Origin: Paulinella micropora
Taxonomy: Eukaryota > Cercozoa > Imbricatea > Euglyphida
Direction of reading: 5' to 3'
NCBI GenBank assembly: GCA_009731375.1
Contig: BJOX01000373.1
Coordinates: 344,681 to 404,576, forward strand
Length of the DNA stretch: 59,896 nt
Under the pieces are notes generated by a model. The model was not told the origin of the DNA and did not search any database. It saw only the letters and a list, made by a program, of their open reading frames with translations. A program made the translations under genes and the position numbers. How positions within the stretch are numbered: position 1 is the first letter of the stretch; every line of letters begins with the position of its first letter. Below, one piece after another: positions 10,873 through 16,506 of the stretch.

Positions 10873-12164
10873 CCTACCTACCTACCTACCTACCTACCTA
10901 TCTATCTTGTCTGTCTATGCATCTAGGACGAGGAGCAGGAGGGCGCGCTGCTGCGGCATCTTGAGGAGGAGGACATGCAGCAGCCCGAGCAGGCAATCGC
11001 AACCGAGGCCCGCTCTACAGAGCAAGATAGCCAGACACACTTACACATATACATTTGCGCTGCTGCACCATCTTGAGGATGAGCTGCTCCAGCCCGAGCA
11101 GGCGCACCAAAACCCAAGTCGCTCTACATGCAAGATATCCAGACACACGTACACATATACATTTTGGATCTAGGTGTTGGTGCCGACGTGGGTTGCTGAT
11201 AGCGAGCGCACAAAGTGCTCGCGCTGTGATGCGCCATTCACCGCCATCAATCGGTATACCTACACACTGCTACACCTACATCTACATGATGATGCACCAT
11301 TCACTAACATCAATCGGTATACCTACACACTGCTGCACCTACATCTACATGATGATGCGCCATTCACTAACATCAATCGGTATACATACACTGCTATACA
11401 CCTACATCTCCATACACACAGACACATGGATGCTATACGTACGCTTGTCCAGGCGTCGCCCCGTGGTCTGTCGCTATTGCTGACGACCACTCTACATCTA
11501 CATCTACATACACATGCACATCTGTCAGGCGTTTCCTTGTCCCTATTGCGGCCAGCTTGTGGACAGAGAACTGCAGCCGCTTCCGCAAACATACACACCT
11601 ACACCTACATCTACATCTACATACACATACACATAAACATACACATACACATACATAGGCGTCAGCATTGTGGATGATGCGGCCAGCCTGTCGACAAGAA
11701 GTGCAGCCAATGTCGAAAACATACGCACCTACATCTTCACACACATATACATACACGTAACACACCTATATGTCCAGGCCAGCTGGTCGAGAAGAAGTGC
11801 ACTGTCACTTTTGCAATCAATCTAACAGCTACATCTAGATCTACTTGCCTCTAGGCGTCACCATTGTCGCTATTGCGGTCAGCTGGTCGACAAGAAGTGC
11901 ACTCGCTTTCGCAACCGCGCGCGCTTCTGCGCCCAGCCCTGCTGGTGAACATCCACATTCCCACCTACCCACCTACCTACCTACCTACCTACCTACCTAC
12001 CTATCCACCTATCCACCGACCAAGCTACCTTCCTTCCTACCTTCCTCTCAGCAATACTAATATCTATCTATGTATTTACCTACCTATCTACTTATCTATC
12101 TATCTATCTATCTATCTAGGGAGCAGAGCAAAGGCGAAGTGCGGGTCAATCGACCCCCACGCAG
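3526..12164 (+). CDS. coiled-coil, Ser/Pro-rich, FYVE zinc-finger protein
   Basis: A chain of short exons read from splice sites and phase. 3526-3594 ([19 protein letters not shown]); 4941-4986 (CFICSTKLK, a CxxC); 5268-5306; 5507-5557 (IYVDEQDK); 5885-5947 ([13 protein letters not shown]); 6222-6271; 6500-6545 ([15 protein letters not shown]); 7126-7173; 7423-7479 ([19 protein letters not shown]); 7659-7700; 7768-7806; 8305-8351; 8714-8753; 8898-9196 (about 100 residues of Ser/Thr/Pro); 9548-9621; 9750-9924 (internal 42-bp tandem repeat); 10004-10050; 10518-10583; 10762-10809; 10927-11040; then the FYVE exons. Charged heptad-like exons at 6.2-7.5 kb predict a coiled coil. FYVE domains bind phosphatidylinositol 3-phosphate on endosomes, so an endosomal adaptor is the natural inference; I cannot name an ortholog. 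The exon near 9400 and that at 4941 are uncertain. The first ATG is chosen because nothing coding is seen upstream. Confidence 0.65.
3631..3930 (+). other. four tail echoes of gene B exon 1
   Basis: The end of exon 1 (GCCAAAGAATCCGCCGCGGG, then TAGC, donor GTAAGC) is repeated downstream at 3631-3672, 3717-3758, 3799-3838 and, more degraded, 3911-3928. The first two copies keep frame and GT ([14 protein letters not shown] against [13 protein letters not shown]). The third reads [16 protein letters not shown] repeats separate the copies. Confidence 0.8.
4068..4622. repeat. AAG then GTT/GGT trinucleotide arrays
   Basis: (AAG)n 4075-4150 and 4165-4191, each directly preceded by a TGTCTGTGCAG acceptor-like copy, so one may be a Lys-rich exon end ([12 protein letters not shown]) with its echo. 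(GTT/GGT/GCT)n follows from about 4240 to 4620. The words TCAAGTGTGT at 4210 and 4517 are repeated, again an echo-like pair. Coding status is undecided. Confidence 0.75.
4623..5505. repeat. CTTT, CATA, CTAC, GT, AGCT and CTAT microsatellites
   Basis: Intron filler around the small exons at 4941-4986 and 5268-5306: pyrimidine CTTT/CCTT (4623-4710), CATA blocks each followed by TTGACAAACAA (4780-4930, three higher-order copies), CTAC (4995-5045), CTAT, GT (5128-5165), AGCT (5307-5343) and CTAT/CTGT (5344-5505). Confidence 0.9.
5558..5815. repeat. (TA)n, echo of the 5507 exon, poly-G gap
   Basis: (TA)n at 5560-5615 follows the donor of exon 5507-5557. A tail echo of that exon (GTCGACGAGCAGGACAAG, donor GTATAT) sits at 5646-5663, reading VDEQDK with one synonymous change. 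A poly-G run is broken by 21 N (5765-5785). Confidence 0.8.
5948..6215 (+). repeat. GCAG-rich minisatellite and (GTT)n
   Basis: Imperfect 30-39 bp units containing GGCAGTAGTGAGGCAGCAGC from about 5965 to 6170, then (GTT)n/(GCT)n leading to the acceptor at 6221. The units are open in one frame (Ala/Gly/Gln-rich), but the flanking donor at 5948 and the phases argue for an intron. Confidence 0.7.
6418..6450 (+). other. head echo of the 6500-6545 exon
   Basis: GAAATAGCAGAGGAAGAGGG after a TAG acceptor repeats the start of the real exon (EIAEEEEKQ against EIAEEEGKQ). GATGATGACG/GTT repeats separate it from the real copy. Confidence 0.75.
6640..7120. repeat. degenerate ~40-bp minisatellite
   Basis: About nine to ten imperfect units built around TTGCCACTTTGTCCCACGAA and ATGCCAATTGTGTCCGTT, with one internal duplication of TCGGTTCGGCGGTAGCCCTT. 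It ends exactly at the acceptor of exon 7126-7173. It is unlike the tetranucleotide tracts around it, and I recognise no element in it. Confidence 0.8.
7174..7400. repeat. CT, TA and CA dinucleotide tracts
   Basis: (CT)n, (TA)n and (CA)n alternate in the intron after exon 7126-7173. The donor of that exon would be GCCTCT, a GC-type site, or has been lost. Confidence 0.9.
7539..7610 (+). other. tail echoes of the 7423-7479 exon
   Basis: GAGCGACAAAGAACACTCGA followed by CAGAGCG and donor GTATAG repeats the exon end almost exactly at about 7541-7569. A shorter remnant AACAGCG|GTAGC lies near 7603. TATG repeats separate them. Confidence 0.8.
7807..8895. repeat. TATG, CTAT, CT, CA and TA microsatellites
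   Basis: TATG 7800-8130 and 8596-8893, CTAT 8140-8303, CT/CA/CT 8354-8500, TA 8507-8550. Small exons of gene B (8305-8351, 8714-8753) are embedded. CAGCACTCAGCCCCCGCTCC near 8574 is a degraded head copy of the 8714 exon. Confidence 0.9.
10100..10420 (+). repeat. GATA/GATT array with two echoes of exon 10004-10050
   Basis: Exon 10004-10050 ends LASTWTA with donor GTCAGA. Downstream, RISNWTS with the same GTCAGA donor lies near 10108-10134, and RISTWTS near 10391-10412. A long GATA/GGTA/GATT/GATG array (10139-10385) lies between them. Confidence 0.75.
10421..10935. repeat. CATATA, GT/GA and CTAT microsatellites
   Basis: (CATATA)n 10424-10510, GT then GA tracts 10630-10697, CTAT/CTAC 10808-10915. 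Exons 10518-10583 and 10762-10809 lie between them. Confidence 0.9.
11056..11148 (+). other. echo of the 10927-11040 exon with intact donor
   Basis: GCGCTGCTGCACCATCTTGA and CAGCCCGAGCAGGCG repeat the Glu/Gln-rich exon at 10927. The first copy ends CAGACACAC|TTACAC without GT; this copy ends CAGACACAC|GTACAC with a usable donor. Which copy is spliced is unknown. Confidence 0.65.
11174..11944 (+). CDS. FYVE-type zinc finger, two main exons
   Basis: Exon 11174-11253 (80 nt, phase 0 to 2) encodes [20 protein letters not shown] followed by AINR. Exon 11855-11944 (90 nt) continues [15 protein letters not shown], then [12 protein letters not shown]. Joined by phase they give W..D.....C..C...F....R-RHHCR.CG, the FYVE signature (WxxD, first CxxC, and the R+HHC+xCG motif that contacts phosphatidylinositol 3-phosphate). 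The following exon 12120-12164 is in phase and reads [14 protein letters not shown]. Two oddities: the usual fifth zinc cysteine position after CGxxV is Asp, with a later C-x3-C (FCAQPC), and the terminal RVCxxC pair is not seen here. An ECKFCDLLLNSL segment near 13999 might supply it. Confidence in FYVE family is high; the zinc ligand set is uncertain. Confidence 0.8.
11288..11379 (+). other. two tail echoes of FYVE exon A
   Basis: 11288-11316 and 11351-11379 each encode DDAPFTNIN plus the two-base phase end CG and donor GTATAC, copying [10 protein letters not shown] with donor GTATAC in the true exon. The zinc cysteine is Asp in both copies, so they could not replace the exon. CTACAC/CATCTA repeats separate them. 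Confidence 0.85.
11452..11815 (+). other. four head echoes of FYVE exon B
   Basis: AG-preceded copies of the exon start (GCGTCACCATTGTCGCTATT) lie at 11452-11485, 11529-11590, 11659-11720 and 11776-11815, upstream of the true exon at 11855. They keep fragments such as TATTGCGGCCAGCTTGTGGA and GTCGACAAGAAGTGCA but carry indels or stops. CTACAT/ACACAT repeats separate them. Confidence 0.85.
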
Positions 12165-12166
12165 GT

Positions 12167-12243
<77 letters not shown>

Positions 12244-12259
12244 ACTTGTCTATCTATCT
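12165..12259. repeat. CT and CTAT microsatellite
   Basis: (CT)n then CTAT directly after the donor of exon 12120-12164 and directly before the interspersed repeat copy starting at 12260. Confidence 0.9.
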
Positions 12260-13045
12260 TCGAAACTCCATCTGCTTACTGGGTCCTCTGTAATGGAGGT
12301 GGGAGCTCGTTCTGCAAGGGGCGCTTATGGAACGAGCCCTGGCCCCACCTGGTACTGGGAGATTTGGTATTGCCTGTATCAGTCCCTTCCGTGCAAACAT
12401 CACGGCTTAGCTGGGCATCGGGTTAAAATTTTACCCACAGACTTCCTGGTTGACGAAATCAGAAGCTCCTTTTTTCTGACATTAGTCGATATCTCATCAG
12501 TTGATCTCATCACTTACTCCACGGAGTGAACCAAGGCCACTTGAGGCGTCACTGACCCTCCCTTGGGCTTGGTTTTTTGAAATGGGTGCCATCTGTCGAC
12601 AGACAGAGAATTAGGGGATGGTGTGGGTGTGCTGGGCCCGTGGCGGGGTGCCTTATGTGTGCCTAGCCATACGCCTATAAGTCACATGCCGAAATAGCGA
12701 CGGGAAGCACAATCCTGTTCCCTCAGGGTGCCCTTTCTCGCTTGTTGAGCCCGGAATAAAACCCACAGTGCTCTGTCGGTTTATACTAGACTGTCGAACA
12801 GTCTCGAAACTCCATCTGCTTACTGGGTCCTCTGTAATGGAGGTGGGAGCTCGTTCTGCAAGGGGCGCTTATGGAACGAGCCCTGGCCCCACCTGGTACT
12901 ACTGGGAGATTTGGTATTGCCTGTATCAGTCCCTTCCGTGCAAACATCACGGCTTAGCTGGGCATCGGGTTAAAATTTTACCCACAGACTTCCTGGTTGA
13001 CGAAATCAGAAGCTCCTTTTTTCTGACATTAGTCGATATTTCATC
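12260..13045 (+). mobile_element. R-I-R interspersed repeat, unknown class
   Basis: A 239-bp block (12260-12498) recurs as 12804-13045 with a 3-bp insertion and few substitutions, flanking 305 bp of internal sequence. A third copy at the right end of the window (59737-59896) matches 12687-12846 without indels. R contains a short hairpin GGGTTAAAATTTTACCC, and the I/R junction holds AGACTGTCGAACAGTCT. Candidates are a terminal-repeat miniature LTR element (TRIM), a dimeric SINE, or a tandem repeat unit. R1 and the 59737 copy both abut CTAT microsatellite, suggesting insertion into or recombination at microsatellite. No open frame of note. Confidence 0.7.
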
Positions 13046-13126
13046 TATCTATCTATCTATCTATCTCTCTCTCTCTCTTATATATATATATATATCGCTT
13101 TATCTCTATCTATCTCTCCCTCTCTC

Positions 13127-13157
<31 letters not shown>

Positions 13158-13166
13158 GTCCCTCTC

Positions 13167-13197
<31 letters not shown>

Positions 13198-13265
13198 CTC
13201 TCTCTCTCACACACACACACACCACTCACTCTCCCTCTCCCTCCCCGTCTTTCTTTGCGTAGGTT
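13046..13265. repeat. CTAT, TA and CT microsatellite
   Basis: Short CTAT, (TA)n, then long imperfect (CT)n and (CA)n. Intron or spacer after the R-I-R repeat. Confidence 0.9.
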
Positions 13266-13284
13266 GTCTGTGTCTCCTTCCTTC

Positions 13285-13835
13285 CACGTGCCCTCTTTCC
13301 GCTCTCCCTCCTTCTCCCTGTCCTCCTCCTTCCGCAACAGCCAAGGCAAAATCAGCTGCTCTATCATGTGAGCGGTCATTCGACAACAACATCAGGTGGC
13401 TATCATGTGATCGCACAACAACATCAATGGCGCAATCATGTGAGGGTCATTCGACAACAGCAGTTGGCTATCCTATGAGGGTCATTCGACAACAAGCCTG
13501 AAGCTTTCGGTGCCTGGTGCGAGAGCGCCACCCCAGTCCTGGAGATACATATCCATATATACATACAGTTCTCCCTCCTTCTCCTTCCCTGGCGCCTCGT
13601 CCTTCCGCCAAGGCAAGATCGGTTGCGCTAGTATGTGAGCGCGGTCATTCCACAACAAAATTGGTTGGCTATCGTGTGAGCGGTCATTCCACAACAACAT
13701 CAAGTTACGCTATCATGTGAGTGTCAATTCCACAGTGAGGGGTCATTCGACAACGCTATCATGTGAGGGGTCATTCGACAACCAGCATGAGATTTGCGAT
13801 GCCATGTGCGAGAGCGCCAAATCAGGCCAGGACAT
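13285..13835. repeat. ~39-bp minisatellite with duplicated flank
   Basis: Imperfect units of GCTATCATGTGAGCGGTCAT followed by TCGACAACAACATCA from about 13360 to 13785. A flank containing CTCCCTCCTTCTCC and TTCCGC(AACAG)CCAAGGCAA occurs twice (13300-13360 and 13570-13630), and GTGCGAGAGCGCCA occurs twice (near 13519 and 13806). This is an echo-like arrangement that could hide small exons of gene B, but I cannot fix frames. Confidence 0.65.
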
Positions 13836-14034
13836 ACATACATACATGCATACATACATACATGCATGCATACATACATACATACATACATAGACCCTGA
13901 TTTCACACTTGTTTGCGGCTGTGAAGCAACTCGGACGCGTGCTGGTGAGTCGCACTTGACAGCTGCTCTCTCAACATCCTGTTTGCTGAGAGGAGTGCAA
14001 GTTCTGTGATTTGCTACTCAACAGCCTGCGGAAC

Positions 14035-14067
<33 letters not shown>

Positions 14068-14161
14068 ACTCTTTCTTTCTCTCTCTCTCTCTCTCTCTCT
14101 CTTTCTTCTCTCGCTCTCTCTCTCTCTCTCTCTCCCTCTCTCTCGCTCGCTCTCTCTCTCT

Positions 14162-14202
<41 letters not shown>

Positions 14203-14319
14203 CNNNNNNNNNNTTTTTTTTTTTTTTTTTCTATATCTCTCTCTGTCTCTCTATCTCACACACACACACACACACGCACACGCACACACACTTACAGACG
14301 GCATGAAGATCCTACTTTG
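13836..14319 (+). CDS. possible last exons of gene B
   Basis: Three weak candidates: LISHLFAAVKQLGRVL before a GTGAGT donor at about 13949, ECKFCDLLLNSLRN near 13996-14035 (a CxxC that could end a FYVE finger), and GMKILL with a TGA stop (about 14300-14319) after a CTTACAG acceptor. Between them lie CATA repeats and a (CT)n/poly-T tract with an N gap (14204-14213). Phases were not proven, so treat this as a suggestion for where gene B ends. Confidence 0.3.
14036..14290. repeat. (CT)n, poly-T with N gap, (CA)n
   Basis: Pyrimidine and poly-T tract interrupted by 10 N at 14204-14213, then CT and CA repeats. Confidence 0.95.
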
Positions 14320-15076
14320 AACTCATTTTTGTTTTCAATCAATGTTTTGACGAATACGGCATTGCCGACTGGACTGATGAGCACTGTATTCGAAACCGCT
14401 TGTCTTGAGCTTTCAAACGGTGCCTTCAGTATGGTCAGTCATAATCCCACGAATGACCGAGAGAGCTGAGCTCTATTGCACATACTTACTTTACATTCAA
14501 TTACATTACATTACATGGAGTTTAGGCAATTTACGGTGCTCTTGAATGTCGCTCGTAATATACTGTGACGCAGCTCAGCATACTCACTGTCTGTTTTGAG
14601 ATCATACTACTGTCATCACATTATTTCAAAATTCGGCTACCCGGCCGGTGCATAATGCTTGATAAAGCCAGGAATTGTTAAGCAACCAGTCACTGTTACC
14701 GTGACAGTTCCCCTTGGGACACTCAGACATACGCCTCGGTGGCAGGGTACTGGCCCGGGGCAGCCTGATACAGATACTTGACCTCGGACGTAGAATTTCA
14801 GGTAAGTCAGGGGCGCCGGTAAGAGTCTCTTTCGAGTCACGTTTCAGCCGAAGTCACGGTTGACCCAGGTACAAACTTCAAGAGAAAAGTTTAACTTCAG
14901 TAGCCCTGCTTTCAGTAAATCAGTTATGAGTCACGGCGTGACCGCTCCGTGACGGAACCGTGCCACTTTAACTCACTCATGATGCGCGCCAAAAGACTAG
15001 AACTTGAATGTCGATTTCGAGTTCATCAATTTAAAGTCAGTATTCAATTGCATTAATAAATCAAGTGTACAATATA
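14320..15076. other. no gene recognised
   Basis: About 750 bp without long microsatellite. I see no convincing exon, RNA gene or element end. It lies between the presumed end of gene B and the transposon block. Confidence 0.5.
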
Positions 15077-15307
15077 TGTGAGACTAACTTAATAATCTGC
15101 CGTATACTTGCAATGGATAATTTATTAATTAATAATAGTATTTAGTCATACCTGCCACCCCAATGACAACTTCGTTACCTATTTTTACCTATATCACAGG
15201 CTCTAAGTGTAACGGTGAATTTAATGCTTTGGCGCGTGGTTGTGGTATTTAGTGATTTGTCAGTATTATTCAAATATCTAAGTAAAAGTAAAGTTCCGAA
15301 CCCTCTC
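15077..15307 (-). repeat. copia-type LTR fragment
   Basis: Starts TGTGAGACTAACTTAATAAT and matches the sequence at 28713-28910 (from GCAATGGATAATTTATTA to ACCCTCTC) and the first 35 bp of 37829-38009. It contains the LTR edge missing at 28713 but stops where the other copies continue, so it is a truncated or recombinant LTR. In copia orientation (minus) the TGTGAGACT end is the 3' end of the LTR. Confidence 0.75.
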
Positions 15308-15484
15308 CGACGGTCTAGCATGTTACGAGCCTTGGCAGCGCTTAACTCTGGAGCACTAGTACTGCAAGCAAGGAAGGAGGTGACCATCGCCGACTGGAGG
15401 CGACTGTCTACGAAAGGGGTTGGTGTCATTCCCACGATTCCTGTAATTGACACATAAAGGGAAGCTTTGGCAACTCTGTCGTTT

Positions 15485-15720
15485 TGTAGGCATCACCCCC
15501 GGATAGCCGGTAAAAAGTATCTTTTCCTGGTGACAGGTGCACCAGCTTGTTTTTCAGTATTATTTGTCCGGATTGGACCTGATGCCATTTTATTCCTGGT
15601 CTGTTGCCGTTTTCCTTTTTGGCTTCACTGAGCTAATACAACGAGACATCATTCTCATTCTTGAGGACTGTGTTTGGTTGTATTACCGACTTTTTACGAG
15701 CTATCGTTGGGGGCATTACA
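15485..15720 (+). repeat. 5' LTR of the gypsy element (236 bp)
   Basis: Begins TGTAGGCATCACCCCCGGAT, ends GTTGGGGGCATTACA, so it has TGTA...TACA inverted ends. Nearly identical to 25832-26070. A diverged reversed copy is at 41566-41789. Confidence 0.95.
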
Positions 15721-15722
15721 TT

Positions 15723-15740
15723 TGGAGTCCACATCACTAG
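15723..15740 (+). other. primer binding site
   Basis: TGGAGTCCACATCACTAG begins two bases after the LTR, the usual place for the tRNA-complementary PBS, and starts with the TGG expected opposite a tRNA CCA end. I cannot say which tRNA from sequence alone. Confidence 0.7.
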
Positions 15741-16506
15741 GGTGATTTCTTTCTGCTTTGCCACACAGGCAACAGAGTGAATTTTCACTGACCTGTCTCA
15801 CACGGGGACGTCAGACGAAAACAAATACTCCAACACAGCTCCCTCATAACTCTTTCACAAAACAAATAATTTGATTGGTCTCAAGCAGGTGTCTCGTACC
15901 CTCTAGCCCAATCAATATCTGTGTGCTCACAAGGAGACATCAGATACAAACTCTCTGTCGTTCTTGCTGTTCTCACACAGAGACCAAGAAGAAGGAGGTG
16001 GACAGACGAGTGAAGGAACACACACAAAACACAAACAAGCATAGGGACAGGAGCACAACACTCTACCCTTCTAGTTTGTGCATTTATCTGCATTATCTCA
16101 CACATACGTCAGAGTATTTTTGCAAATCTCTGATCGTTTTCTAAAGGTAGGTCTGAGAACCTATCCGACCGACTGTCGACTTCTCAAGGAGAGCTTTTCT
16201 AGCTTCTCTATTACTATCTGTGTGTAGGTCCAAGTGCCTCATACTAGATACAATATAGAAAAGAAGGAGGAGAAAGTAATCTGAGTAAGGAGAACAAGAA
16301 ATCGGAGAAAGTCTCAAAGACTATTTTTCTCAAACAAAAACAAACATACAAACAGTGTTTCATAGAGGACAGGGAATCTTATCCTACCCTCTCTATTAGT
16401 TTCTCTCTTCACTAGTCAATCGACTGAAGGAGGAACAGAACACAAACGAACAAAAACCAAACATAGGAGCTGACACTGTCCTCCTGTTGATCACTACTAC
16501 GACATC
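15741..16506 (+). other. gypsy leader
   Basis: Untranslated leader between PBS and gag ATG, about 770 bp. No open frame of note. Should hold packaging and dimerisation signals if active. Confidence 0.6.

Noticed and set aside
12420-12490. tRNA or tRNA-derived SINE head in the R repeat
   Set aside because: A GGTTAAAATTTTACC hairpin and a GGTTGAC-like box are present, but I could not fold a cloverleaf with consistent arms; left as unknown class.
15175-15453. Minus-strand ORF (ITGIVGMTPTPFVDSRLQSA)
   Set aside because: It overlaps an LTR fragment and shares no motif with the nearby copia pol.
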